From positions 49,839,313-49,903,312 of the forward strand of contig CM041298.1 in the NCBI GenBank assembly GCA_023052935.1: 64,000 nt of DNA. Reading direction: 5' to 3'. This DNA is from Piezodorus guildinii (Eukaryota; Arthropoda; Insecta; Hemiptera; Pentatomidae). Below, piece after piece: positions 33,745-44,089 of the stretch. The position numbers were made by a program, and so were the translations under genes. Under the pieces are notes generated by a model. That model had not been told where the DNA came from, ran no database searches, and was given only the letters and a program-made list of their open reading frames with translations. Position 1 is the first letter of the stretch; every line of letters begins with the position of its first letter.

Positions 33745-35150
33745 ATCTACAACAATCTTTTAGTTTTATCCGTTTTTCATTACTATCTATTGTATTTTAC
33801 AACTTTGTACATAAGATAAATTTTTTTTTCTAAAATATTTAGCTTTCCAATGGTATTGACTATATTTTACTAAAAAAAAAAAAAAAAAAAAATGTTTGCC
33901 CTTGTCTCCTTTAGTTTTGGTTACAATGTTTGGTTGGTTCTTTTTTTAATTATGCCTTCCCATTTCGACTTCCGCCAAAGGGATCTGGCAGCCCAGTACC
34001 ACTCCGATCTGGATGGGGTTTCACCTCTTATTTTTTGTAATCGGGGGCATACTTCTAGATGTGCTGCATCCATTTCACTATTTGCATGACAAAGGCAGCA
34101 AAGTGGAGACCCTACCACTCCGATCCGATGCAAGTGTTTTGCGAGGTAGTCATGGCCAGTAATCATTCGGAACTGTGCAACAGCATCTTTTCTCTTCAAA
34201 TCTACTGTTATTCTTTCTTCTTCTATAAGGAGTTTGGCCCAGTGCTTGTTGATCGAACTGAGCCTTTGGGAGTCCGTTAGTAGAGCATGGCATATCTCTT
34301 AACTTCATCCCTAGCTCTACGATAGGAAATTCGATTGTCCAACTGTTCCGAAGCTGCACCTTCTTTTGCAAGCTTGTCGGCTACTTCATTCCCATGGATA
34401 CTACAGTGGCCTATCTACTTGTTGAAGCAGCTGTTCAATTTTAATTGGCAGTTCACAGCGTCAATTTCTTGAGACGCATTTGGCTGCGTAGCTGCTATGA
34501 TGGCCCTGTGAATCCACAAACAACACAATTCTCTTTGCATCTATATTTATGATAGCTTGCAAAGCTAGTAATATAGCTCGAATTTCGCTATCGAAATTTG
34601 TCGACCATTTTCCTACCGGCTTCGAGATTTGAAATAGACGGGAGTACACGCCTGCTCCTCCATTGTAATTTGCATGTTCCACTGAACCATCGGTGTAGAC
34701 ATGGACTAACAAGATAAAATGAGTAATTTTGTCGAATCCACAAAATAAAATATATATAAAATATCGGCATTTAAACCCAGTCCAACTATTCTAATCGAAA
34801 TGAACCCTGCATCACATTAAAACCCTTTACATTTTAAATGGATATAGCAAGTTTGATCAAAATGGTTTGAGCCGTTTTTGAGAAAATCGTAAGAAGGTGC
34901 AAAATGCATGATATGAAGAATTGTAACTCTTCTGGTTCTTTGATGCTGGTGAAAAAGTTGCTGCAACATAGGTATATACGCTTCTAAAATATAAAATTTC
35001 AGTTTTTTACAACTTACAGTATTTAAGCTAGACTTAGATCTTTTTTGGAAGACTTGGTCATTTGGACTAAGGGGCCACAAAACTGGAGTATTTTCGGTGA
35101 AAACTCTTATTCGAAAATTTTCAGGATCCCAATACTTTCCCTTACTACAT
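33745..35150 (-). repeat. Foldback-family arm interrupted by a LINE
   Basis: Outer part at 33745-33915 (ATTTAGCTTTCCAATGGTAT, CTCCTTTAGTT) and inner part at 34705-35150 (AAAATATCGGCATTTAAACC, GTGCAAAATGCATGATATG, AGACTTGGTCATTTGGACT, ending near ACTTTCCCTTACTACATA at the centre palindrome). The two parts are separated by the LINE at 33920-34702. One arm only. Confidence 0.65.
33920..34702 (-). pseudogene. RNase H-bearing LINE 3' fragment nested in foldback arm
   Basis: On the minus strand an RNase H domain starts at VHVYTDGSVEHANYNGGAGV (first catalytic Asp in TDGS). It continues with FDSEIRAILLALQ (catalytic Glu) and IVLFVDSQ (second Asp), then shifts frame several times. The polymerase C-terminus follows: RMITGHDYLAKHLHRIGV, then CCLCHANSEMDAAHLEVCP (C-C-H-C tail). 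RNase H removes RNA from the RNA-DNA hybrid during retrotransposition in I-group LINEs. At least two frame changes separate the parts, so it is inactive. Confidence 0.8.
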
Positions 35151-35703
35151 ATTTCATGTATATGAGAGAAACACCAATGGACTCAAGGGACTCAAACTTG
35201 ATTAAATTTAAATCTTGAAATTGAACTGTAACGATGAACGATGTTTCCCCTGTTAGTTTAGCAATATAGCAATTACTTAGACCGTAGAGGTATGTAGGAT
35301 CGGATGCCCTGACAGATATGGTACTGCAATAGGATGCTGTGCTCATATTTATGTTCCTCAGGATCGTCTCTTGCATCATCTGATAGGCATTTCATCATCA
35401 TGGCGTTACTACCCGCTACTATAATCTTGAGCACCGATCATCGGTTAGAGTGTAATCCTTTTTATTACTAAAATGGCTAACCTCTTGTTTTTATATGCGG
35501 CTTCTGTATCCATTTAGTTGTTTATATCACTATTTCCGTGTTAAAGAATAAAATAAATATTGTTTTTATACGTTGGCTGTTATATTTTTAACTTACACAC
35601 ATTTTGTTACATTGGTGGATTCTCAGAGGTAAATGTAGAATTATGTTCTTCTTCCAAAAAATATAAAAAATAAACTTTATCCAAATTAATTAGAATTGGT
35701 TGG
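35151..35703. other. Unrecognised segment with one open minus frame
   Basis: A minus-strand frame of about 90 codons (35379-35107) includes STISVRASDPTYLYGLSNCY and LTGETSFIVTVQFQ. It overlaps the foldback end and matches no family I know. The rest to 35703 is AT-rich. Confidence 0.25.
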
Positions 35704-35807
35704 GAGTGCAGTCATTTTAGGTTATTCTCAGGACTATGAAAAATACTACAATAATAATATGTATGTATGTAAAGAAATAATATTTGTATAAATAACAAGA
35801 CAGTATA

Positions 35808-36080
35808 GGAAGCGGCGTGTTCTAGTGGATAGAGCATTTGACAATTGTTCTCCGGGTCCCAGGTTCAAACTCCGAACTGAGGCAGAATTAGTTATTCGGT
35901 TATTTCAGCTGTGGAGAGACCCTGCTGGGGCACACCCAACCTTTAAAGTGGGTAGCCAAAATTGGAAGAAAACCTCGTGATCTAGACCTGATCCCCTCAT
36001 TGCATGGCCGTTGGCCTAGAAACAGTACGAATCTTTATAAGTACTGAACCTGAGTCCCTTCATAGGTTATAGAGGAAGTG
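35808..36080 (+). mobile_element. tRNA-derived SINE, family 2, copy B
   Basis: Head with TTCTAGTGGATAGAGCATTTG and B box CAGGTTCAAACTCC. Body with GGTTATTTCAGCTGTGG and TAAGTACTGAACCTGAGTCCC. It lies inside the composite element. Confidence 0.8.
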
Positions 36081-36264
36081 TTTTTATTTTATTATTATTA
36101 TTTTTTTTTTAATTAGACAGTTTCAAGAGAAGTAATGTACAGTAAGCAACGTAAGTAGTAAATCATTGTCTATTTCTCTCTCATCCTTTCTTATTTTTTT
36201 CTGTGACTATTGAATATTGAATATTGTTTTTAGAGAACTGGTCGTCATATTTTGTTTTCCATAG

Positions 36265-36304
36265 GCCTGAAGATGGCCTGAAATTTAGGTCGAAACGTTG
36301 GCAC
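36265..36304 (+). ncRNA. Hammerhead-ribozyme-like motif
   Basis: CTGAAGA (36267), extra T, stem II GGCCT / AGGTC (one G-U pair) with a 7-nt loop, then GAAAC and GTT, a permitted GUH cleavage triplet. Stem I would be only about 1 bp, so a dimer or a longer context would be needed. Confidence 0.45.
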
Positions 36305-36425
36305 AATAAATTAATTTAACTTATATTTAACTAGTATACTTAAATTAACTAGTAGTGTTTCGATGACATCACTCCCAAAAACTTCTTTTTAATTTATACC
36401 TACTGTCCACCATTCACAATATACC

Positions 36426-37129
36426 TACTCGGGTATTTACAGCAGCTTTATCAAACCGATTCTTTTAAGTTGGTCCGTAATAAGCCTGTCATAAACACAA
36501 AATAAAGCTTTATTGTTAAGCTTATAGGACTAGAAGAATATGTTTAAACAATTTATTAGAGATAAAATACTCCGCCTCCATTTACTGGATCAGGCAGCAA
36601 CCCGAGACCTAGTTAAGCCACTAATTAGTTGTTACATTAGGCCATTATTAAAAACCTTTTTTCTTGGTTAGGTTTGCTATAAATAAGTGAGAAAATTCAT
36701 GAAAAGTTTCTGGGTTTTTTATGTTAAGAATTACCATACTCGGAGGGTTAATTTGAGTGTCACTGAATGTAAACAAGTGTAAATAGCGGTAGAGCAACCC
36801 CCAAGTCTACTCTCTCCCTTTCTAAGTGAAATTTTGATTATTTAATGATTACTTTCCAGTTTTAATTCATCTTTTCTGATTAAGCTTAATGATTAATACA
36901 AATGAATAAATATGTATATGAATGGCCAAGAAGTTCTTTACTTGATCTATTTCAAGAAGCCAAAATTCTACACAATTAGTCATACAGTAATATTTTTCTG
37001 CATTCTTGAATAATTCGTTTTATTTTATTATGATTATTATTTTTTATGTTATTATATCATCCATAAATATGTATCTTCTTCAAAGGTTTCCATCTCATAT
37101 TAATGGAAATGTGACTCACATTAAAACTT
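36426..37129. other. Nothing recognised
   Basis: About 700 bp of mixed AT-rich sequence with no gene, RNA or known repeat visible. Confidence 0.4.
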
Positions 37130-37493
37130 TATTATAATTGTGGAAATAATAATAATAATAGGCTTAGCGAACCCGAAGGTTCGATGCCGATACCACCAAA
37201 TTCTGCCTACACAGACTCGTTCCAATGTTCACCAATCAATCCCAAGCTCCGAATCAGCCTTAACGCAATCCTCCCATCTTCGCCTCGCCTACCTTTCGGA
37301 CGCCTACCAGTCGGATCAGCAAATACCAACTTTCTCGAATCCGCTCGTCATCGAGCCCAACAACTTTACTCGCCCATTTGAGTCTCCGCGATGCAATCTG
37401 CTCAATAATATTCAAAGGATACAAGTTTCCGCAATTCCGTTGTGCAACCTTCTAAACTTCACAGTGGCCTCATCTGTTTTTCGGACCAAATAA
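37130..37493 (-). pseudogene. LINE polymerase C-terminus, TAA-repeat tail
   Basis: The minus strand, in shifting frames, gives KTDEATVKFRRLHNGIAETC (compare the family pattern R-D-E-x-T-G-E-W-R-R-L-H-N), then LKWA-K-VVGLDDERIRESW and TGRRPKGRRGEDGRIALR. This is the C-terminal tail of an RTE/CR1-like reverse transcriptase. The 3' end has a short AATAATAATAATAA tract instead of poly-A. The same family is at 41195-41800 and 50405-50870. It is heavily frameshifted. Confidence 0.7.
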
Positions 37494-37630
37494 TTGTGAA
37501 AACATAGAAAAAATAAAATTAAAAAACTAGACCCTGTATAAACCATTTAACAATTTATAAGTAGCCTAAGTCCTTATTGATGAAACGAATAATGATCGTT
37601 CAGCTCAAATTATCATCCTAACTGTACCTA

Positions 37631-37875
37631 AGTGGCTAATCAACGATGCTACAGTGGAAATTCCTACATTTTTTCCATCTCCGTTTAATTAGGAAAGGGA
37701 TCTTTAAGGAGTACCTGACATCGCACAGACTCGTGATCACCTTTTGAAGTCATCTCTTAAGGACGTAAAACTAAAGATTTTTTACTTCCATTAAAATTTC
37801 CTAGAGCCCTCTTCCAGGTTTGACCTTGGGCATAGAAGGCTGATATGCTCACCAATACACTACAGGTGATCCTAT
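37631..37875 (-). mobile_element. SINE family 1, diverged copy
   Basis: Shows GGCTAATCAACGATGCTACAG, GGAGTACCTGACATCGCACAG and TTTTTTACTTCCATTAAAA in family order. The B-box region has drifted (AGGTTTGACCTTGGGC on the plus strand). It is one of the oldest copies here. Confidence 0.7.
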
Positions 37876-38140
37876 ATTCCACGTGGTTCTTTTGTTAATA
37901 AGAGTTAAATAAATAATATCCTATGAGCTTCACTTACCTCTGATATTAAAATCGACTTATGAAGTTCTAAATAAAGTTATTGAATGTCATTGAGTTTCGA
38001 TGGAAACATATGTTATATATTTAATAATCTAACCATTTGAACAATTACATAGTTTTATTTGAGGTAGAAAGTTATAGGGGTTTTTTTTTTTTTAAAATTT
38101 CTTCCAAGAGACCTTTTATTAACAAGACAAAGCATTACTC

Positions 38141-38170
38141 AACGTTTCGGGGTATTTCCCCCATCCTCAG
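38141..38170 (-). ncRNA. Hammerhead-ribozyme-like motif
   Basis: On the minus strand: CTGAGGA, extra T, stem II GGGG / CCCC around a loop that includes GAAAT, then GAAAC and GTT. About 2 bp of stem I are possible. It has the same layout as the other motifs but a wholly different stem II sequence. Flanking 38100-38200 shows no clear inverted arm. Confidence 0.4.
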
Positions 38171-38391
38171 GATCCTAATTTGCCCGTCTGTTATTCCCTA
38201 ACTTCGTCATTTTAATTTTTTTTAAATAAAATCGTCAGCAGGCTAAAAACATAGACAAGGCACTGCTAGATCTTTGTCCTCAGTCTCATTAGATATTTAA
38301 AATGGGGCATTTACAATTTTCCGAAGTAATTTTGATTGAAATGATTAGATAATTTTTTGCTGTTCCCCATAACTCATTCAATAATTGTTAG

Positions 38392-38665
38392 GTTTGTTTG
38401 TTTGTTTATTTTTTTAACGTCACTTTATGCTACTATGGCTAATCGGACGTTGCTACAGTGGGAGCCTAAATTTTGCCTATCCAGGTTTTATTAGGATAAG
38501 GATCTTTAACGAGTACCTGACATCGCACAGGCTCGGAACCACCTTTTAACGTCCCCTCCGAAGGACGGCATAACTAAGGATTTTTTACTCCCATTAAAAA
38601 ATCCTAGGGCCACCCGCAAGGTTTGAAACCAGTTTTATGCTAGCAACTACGCTATGGGTGACCCC
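38392..38665 (-). mobile_element. SINE family 1, near-full copy
   Basis: The tail (GTTTGTTTATTTTTTTAACG) is at the left and the tRNA-like head at the right (AGGTTTGAAACC B-box relic, then GCTAGCAACTACGCTATGGG). It is collinear with 30337-30617 in reverse. Confidence 0.8.
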
Positions 38666-38689
38666 ATAATTAATAATTGTTAGGTTCTT

Positions 38690-39945
38690 TGCTTTTCAAC
38701 GGTATATTATATATCGATATTAATATTTTTTGCTTGAAAGAAAAAAAAAATACTTCAATAATATTTTTACGCTTTTCTTTTTTAGTTGGTCATCGAATTC
38801 GATCAACTTCTATATTTACCCATTTTTTATCAACTCTAACGAGATAAAATAGCTAATTTTTTTTATATCTACGATTTTTTTATCTATTTATATTTTATTG
38901 AATTTTACAACTGTATATTAACAAAAATACAAATAGTAAAAGTCTTGAATTATAATAAATGGCGTGAAAAGGCTTGTGACGAAACTACCCAGCGGTAGAA
39001 TTTCGATGTTTCTTTAATTAAGTAGATCCCGAGGCCATCTTATTTTCAATCGCCTCGGAGTGTTGTCAGGAAGATGCGAGGTTGATAGCTTGCGGACAAG
39101 AGGGTTTATGTAGGTTGGGAGTTTGGAATTAAAAGTGGTATATCTGGTACGAGAAAGGTCTGCAACAAATGGTAGATTAAGTCTTATGGATGATAACGAT
39201 GGTAACGAAGTAAGAAGCATTTATGGTTCGCAAAAGGATTTTGGATTGTAAGGATTGGGTGCGAGAATTCTATATTTAGTAAAGCCCCAAAGCTCGATTT
39301 CATATGTCCGGATGGGTTTGATGACGATAAAATAAATAAAGCTTTGACCTTTGTCGAGTAAGTGTTGTAGTAATCGTATCTACGGGCACGTTTCTTCTGT
39401 CGTTTTAGTCTCATATGAGGATTCCATGTAAGACGTTTATCAAGATGAGATCCTAGGTATAGCGTTTGTTCAACAGGTTTGAGTGGGGTATTATTAAAGG
39501 ATACAGTGGGGCAGGAAGTCATCGTTTTGCGACGAAGAGTAAAGGTAATTTGGTGGCTACGAAATTAAAGAATACAATTATAGGAAGAATTTTTAAAGAT
39601 CAGCCATTTTAAGCTCTGTCAAACTATTCTAATCAAAGTGAAATACCCATGGTAGAAAATTGATTTACACCGATATAGCGATTTTAATGAAAAAAAATCA
39701 TAAAAAGGTTTGCAAAATGCATGTTTAAAAAAGTGGCTCTTCTGGTTGTCTGATTTTTTTGAAAAATTTGCTGTAACATCTCAAGCATATATGCTTCTTA
39801 AATATAAAATTTCAGTTGTATACAGCTTTTCTTTTTCGACCTCTTTGGGAGACTTGGTCATTTGGAATAGTCGCTTGGTATCGCTGATAACTCGAATTCG
39901 AAAATTTTTGTACTCGAAAAAAAAAAATGAGTATAAAAACGATTT
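38690..39945 (-). repeat. Foldback-family arm interrupted by a Jockey fragment
   Basis: Outer part 38690-38874 and inner part 39557-39945 (TTTTAAGCTCTGTCAAACTA, GCAAAATGCATG, GGGAGACTTGGTCATTTGG, TTCGAAAATTTTTG). The LINE between them left the duplication CTACGA. The partner arm is absent. Confidence 0.65.
38875..39556 (-). mobile_element. Jockey-type LINE fragment nested in foldback arm
   Basis: Flanked by CTACGA at 38869-38874 and 39557-39562. On the minus strand it runs from TLRRKTMTSCPTVSFNNTPL through the LDKRLTWNPHMRLKRQKKRA region to NTPRRLKIRWPRDLLN and a 3' end at 38875. It is truncated further downstream than the other insertions, after the catalytic YADD. It has several frame shifts. 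Confidence 0.85.
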
Positions 39946-40613
39946 TTGAAATTATTTTCCTCACGCAATCTGGTTGTAATGGTATTTTAGGAATGGATCA
40001 ACTCTGAACTCGGGAAACAGTTGTACTCTTGTACAACTGTATAAGAGCCTTTGTTTATTGTAGTGGTACTATTATTAGTGCAAGAATTCGTAATTAATAC
40101 TTATTTCTTTAATACGAAATTGAAAGCTAGATCAATTATTTTTCTGAAGGACGTATTCCATTTAATCTTGATCATTTGCTACACTTCTTCCTCATTTGAA
40201 ATAATGAAGTACTTTTTACACAATGTTTCCTGAAAGACTTTTCTATTTTCATATTTATGTCATATTCCATTATTTCCATATTTTTACTAACTTTTTTTCT
40301 TATACTTATAACTGAACGTTATTCTTCCGTATACCATTCAGTGCTAGATTAAAATAAATCGTTTAATCAAGAAAAATCAAAATAAAATATCTATTTGTGT
40401 TGAGAAAGCTCGTTCTTCCTAAAATGCGGATAATACCAAGTGTGTCAGCTTGGTTCTAGAACTGCTGTCAATTAGCAAACACAAATTTGTATAAATTTAC
40501 ATTTTCCTAGAAGGAGCTAATAGGTAGAACAGTATGGGAGAGAACGCGTTGTCTTGGGAAGTGGGACGCATAACATATTCTGTTTCCATGCATTCACTAC
40601 CTATATTCAGTCA

Positions 40614-40614
<1 letters not shown>
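39946..40614. other. Nothing recognised
   Basis: AT-rich. The plus-strand frame 40051-40233 is hydrophobic and composition-driven. Confidence 0.35.
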
Positions 40615-40616
<2 letters not shown>

Positions 40617-40694
<78 letters not shown>

Positions 40695-40696
40695 TA
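40617..40696. repeat. (AT)n microsatellite
   Basis: About 80 bp of nearly pure TA dinucleotides directly abutting the Helitron-like end. Confidence 0.95.
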
Positions 40697-42230
40697 CTAG
40701 CTGTGAACCGCAGCTTTGCTAGCGAATATTGCATTTCGTATTAATTTATGTGCGTTTATAGTAAGAGTAGCTATAATAAATATCAACTATCTGCTACTCT
40801 TTGTTATTATTTAAAGCCCGATCTAGACTTCTTCTTGTCAAATTTACAATTTCAACCACTTGTAAGTTGAAGATTTTCAAACCCAGCCTTATTGCACATC
40901 TAGACACTAAGGCGAACCTCCAGGAAAAATTTTAGCTTCACAACCATAGTCATTTTTTAGATACTGCGATGACCAGAAACAAACAAATTTTATAAACAAA
41001 GACATATAGCTAATGAAAGTCCTAAATATGACTAAAATAATAGTTCTGATTATTATACTCGAATAATTCAAAAGAAATAATAATTGTTATAATTTATTTA
41101 AATTTATAAATGTATATTCTTAAAGGTAATAACGATTAAAGTTAGAAATGACTCTTGAAATAAAACATGACTTATATAATAATATAGATTGATATAAATA
41201 TAGTCTCCGCAACTTTCTTTACACCCTAGTGGCCTCATCTCTCTTCGGTCCAAATATTTTGCCTGTAGTACCTTATTTTCGAAAATGATAGCCGTTGTTA
41301 GTCCTTCAAAGTAAGCGGCCACGTTTCACATCCGTAAAGGACCGTCGGAAGAATAATAGTTTTATAACTTCTAACCTTTAAGTTTTTAGACAGAAGCCGC
41401 GAGCTAAGTAATTTCGCAACTGAATAATAACACGCATTTCCCGCCTATAACAGGGACTTTATTTTCTCCTGGACTTAGTTTTTCTCGTTATCATTGAACT
41501 TAAATACTTAAATTTCTCTACGTGTTCAAAATTATCCCCTGATATATCAATATCACTAAGATCGCCACCGTCTCTGCTACTAATCATATATTTTTTCTTA
41601 TCGGTATTTATTTCGAGTCCTATTTTTTTTTACCGGTTTTTATTTTATTAGTTTCCGTGTCTTCCCTTAACAGTACCAAATCATCGGCGTTTCCCAGAAC
41701 CGGCATTTTATCAACCAGATTTAATCCTTTCTCGGTACACGTCACCTTTTCTTTGATATATTCTGAAGCGATTTCGTCTGCGTCAATTTCTGTTATTATG
41801 ATCGCTATTAAGAAGATTTTAAAAGAATATATTTGAAAGAACTTCCGCATAAATGACATTTTTATTTTTATGTGGCAGAAGAACATAATGATTTTCTCCG
41901 CAACCCGATCTTGGCGTAAATCAATTCCTACGTGTTTAAATGTTTGGCCCTGTGATTTATTAATTGCTACAGCAAAAGATAAATTATGAAGAAATTGAAT
42001 TATTTTAAAAATAAAAAGTAAATCATTTGAAATCATTGGGATGCGAGGTTTTTTTTTTTCCCTAATTTTTCCCGTTTTTCCCCAAATTTTCTACTGATTC
42101 TTCACTCCTATTGGTCGCAGCGTGATGTTATATAGCCTATAGCCTTCCTCGGTAAATGACCTATCCAACACAAAACGAATTTTTCATTTCGAACCAGTAG
42201 TTTCTGAGATACTCTTCTATCAATAGGTTT
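40697..42230 (-). mobile_element. Helitron-type remnant with nested LINE
   Basis: The left edge CTAGCTGTGAACCGCAGCTT, then TGCTAGCG, resembles the CTAGCTGTGACCCGCGGCTTCGC-type tips seen widely in arthropod Helitron-like elements. On the minus strand at about 41905-42036 the reading NLSFAVAINKSQGQTFKHVG with IDL matches the C-terminal motif of the Helitron Pif1-like helicase (INKSQGQT). Further right, GTGATGTTATATAGCCTATA and GCCTTCCTCGGTAAATGACC belong to the same commonly associated sequence. The LINE at 41195-41800 interrupts it. Rep and most of the helicase are missing. Confidence 0.6.
41195..41800 (-). pseudogene. LINE reverse transcriptase fragment nested in Helitron remnant
   Basis: The minus strand carries PVLGNADDLVLLREDTET (the ADD catalytic box; the first residue of FADD is changed to N), then KYMISSRDGG and FKYLSS-like sequence. 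It continues with LYGCETW-type and FENKVLQAKYLDRREMRPLG, matching the K-V-L-R-K-I-F-G-P-K-R-D-E-x-T-G tail of the same family as 37130 and 50405. Multiple stops are present. Confidence 0.7.
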
Positions 42231-42464
42231 TAAATTTCCTGGATATTAGACAACGTCTTTATTTAATTAGCTTTAGAATAGTGCAATACAAACCTTTCAT
42301 TAGCCAATCAAGGATGCAAGGAGGCAAGAATTAAAAAAACAAAAAAAAGAGGACCAAAAAGAAAATTCGCGCTTAATATATATGTCACATAAATGTCTAG
42401 TATATTGTAAGAACAAGATACTGGACCACAAGAGGAAAGCAAAGTTCATATGATTCATTATCCC

Positions 42465-42530
42465 ATTCTCAACGGTTGAGCAGGAAAATCAATTTTTGAG
42501 ATTTTGTGTTATCCATGGTTTTCATCACAA
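42465..42530 (-). repeat. Short dispersed repeat, copy B
   Basis: Reverse complement of the 29160 and 44545 blocks: CATTCTCAACGGTTGAGCAGG, then AAAATCAATTTT and ATGGTTTTCATC. Confidence 0.5.
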
Positions 42531-43802
42531 ATAAGATCCATCAAGATAGGGAAAGATGCTTTATTATGCTCAGACCTCTGAGGTTTCCTATTGCGCTGTA
42601 AAATAAGTGCATAGCGTTTTTCAATATTTCAACTTAAACCTCTTTGTGTTTATAAAATCATGTTTACTTGGTCAATTATGTTTACATATTTTAACAAAGG
42701 ATTAGTTAAGGTCTTTTTATGCATCAGTTTCAATCAAGATTTCTTATCCATTAATATAATTTAAAGAAGAAAGAGTGGATTAAAGTATATAATAAAGCAA
42801 AAGAGTAAAATAAATAAATAACTCATCGATTAATGTGTTGAACAAAACTAAACATTAAAACTGATTCATAATAATTGATCCATTTACTTAGTAAAATATG
42901 TACAGTAAATATTGGGTCGTTTCACATGAAATGTTTGTTTTTATAGTTTCTGAAATACATAAAGGATTTTGCAGGTCTCTGTTGTTTTCTTCCGAATGTT
43001 TACATATTTAAAGTAAAGCAAAAACTTACTAATCCTCTACTTTGTACTATAAAGATTAGCTTCCCAATCAATTACCCACTTTTTAGTATACCTCCAAATA
43101 TGAACATGGAAACACGCGATTTTCGAGTAATATTTTTGTAAGAGTTTAAACTCGGCCATTCAGCAGCTGAGGCCGCTAGAAATATTTGCAAGGCGTTTAG
43201 GGAAGGGAGTGTTAATGAACGGACCATTCGCCGTTGGTTTGCTAAGTTTTCAGCTGAGGATACCGACTTGGAAAACTTGCCCCGAGAAAGACCTCCGTCC
43301 GTAATAGACAACGATGTCCTCAAACATACAGCAGAAGGAAACCCCTACCAAACAGTTAAAGGACTCTCAGCACAACTAAATGGAAGTGCATCTACCGTTT
43401 CCAGACATTTAAAGTTTATTGGGAAATCAAAAAAGCTCGATACATGGGTACCTCATGATCTCACTGAGCGGCAGCAAGACCCCATGTTTAAAAACATACC
43501 GTGCAAAAATTGAAAGAACTGGGCTACGAAGTTCTTCCGCACCCACCATATTCTCTCGACTTATCTCCAACAGATTGCAACCTGTTCAGGAATTTAGACA
43601 ACTTCGTCAAAGGAAAACTTTTTGAAAATGATGATAAAGTGAAAAGTGCGTTTGCAGATTTTGTTTCACTTCAAAGCTCACAGTTTTTCAGTTCGGGGAT
43701 AAAAAAGGTGGTGTCACGTTGGGAAAAATGTGTAGAAAAAGAAGGTAAATACTTAGATTAAAATTATCTTATATCATTCACTATTATAGAAGAGTATATC
43801 AT

Positions 43803-44006
43803 ATGATCATATCGATTGGAACGATCTCTTCCTTATTTTGTTCATATGTATCCTTTTATTAACACATGTTAAACTTTATAACGTTTCGAGGCTTATCTTG
43901 CCTCATCTTCAGATATTATATCTATTACCATATTTTTATATAATATAGGTCATTCAAATACATATGAACAAAATAAGGAAGAGATCGTTCCAATCGATAT
44001 GATCAT
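43803..44006. mobile_element. Small palindromic element inside the mariner
   Basis: Arms of about 49 bp (left to 43850, right from 43959) match almost perfectly: ATGATCATATCGATTGGAAC and GATCTCTTCCTTATTTTGTT on the left are inverted on the right. The loop contains a hammerhead-like motif on the minus strand. No coding capacity. Outer tips ATGATCAT are self-complementary, so the target duplication is unclear. Confidence 0.75.
43880..43912 (-). ncRNA. Hammerhead-ribozyme-like motif in palindrome loop
   Basis: Minus strand: CTGAAGA, extra T, perfect 5-bp stem II GAGGC / GCCTC with a 7-nt loop, GAAAC, GTT. TAT before the core can pair with ATA after GTT (3-bp stem I). Confidence 0.45.
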
Positions 44007-44089
44007 GAAATTATCTTGTTTTCATATCGTATTTTTAATGAAAATCCTTTACCTTGAAAACGGACATTTCATGTGATACAACCCAATAA

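Larger units (their letters stand above)
35704..36425 (+). mobile_element. Composite element: inverted hammerhead arms around a SINE body
   Basis: The left edge TTGGGAGTGCAGTCAT and the right edge ATGACATCACTCCCAAA are inverted. The right arm carries a full hammerhead-like motif and the same outer terminus as 2225-2617 (ACTTCT, then CCACCATTC). The left arm keeps only TTAGGTTATTCTCAGG of the motif. Between the arms lies a complete family-2 SINE (35808-36080). The 31605-32025 locus has the same order of left arm then SINE. Either the SINE is the internal part of a non-autonomous element, or two insertions coincide by chance twice. Confidence 0.55.
42912..44086 (+). mobile_element. Mariner element, internally deleted
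   Basis: Inverted ends TTGGGTCGTTTCACATGAAA (left) and, reverse-complemented, TTGGGTTGTATCACATGAAA (right) are flanked by TA at 42910-42911 and 44087-44088. The transposase starts at ATG 43106 but meets TAA after 12 codons. It then reads EFKLGHSAAEAARNICKAF, ERTIRRWFAKFSAEDTDLEN and LPRERPPS (helix-turn-helix region), and ends with YEVLPHPPYSLDLSPTDCNL to a stop at 43761. About 140 residues between LTERQ and the C-terminal block are gone, removing the first two of the three catalytic aspartates. Only the last (PTD) remains. A palindrome is inserted downstream (43803-44006). Confidence 0.9.

Noticed and set aside
37140..37493. 117-codon plus-strand gene
   Set aside because: Antisense to the C-terminus of an RTE/CR1-like polymerase that recurs at 50405.
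40534..40722. 62-codon frame with Ile-Tyr repeats (similar at 49577)
   Set aside because: Translation of a TA microsatellite.
41620..42036. Single 138-codon gene on the minus strand
   Set aside because: The frame fuses two unrelated fragments: a Helitron helicase motif at its start and a LINE NADD box at its end.
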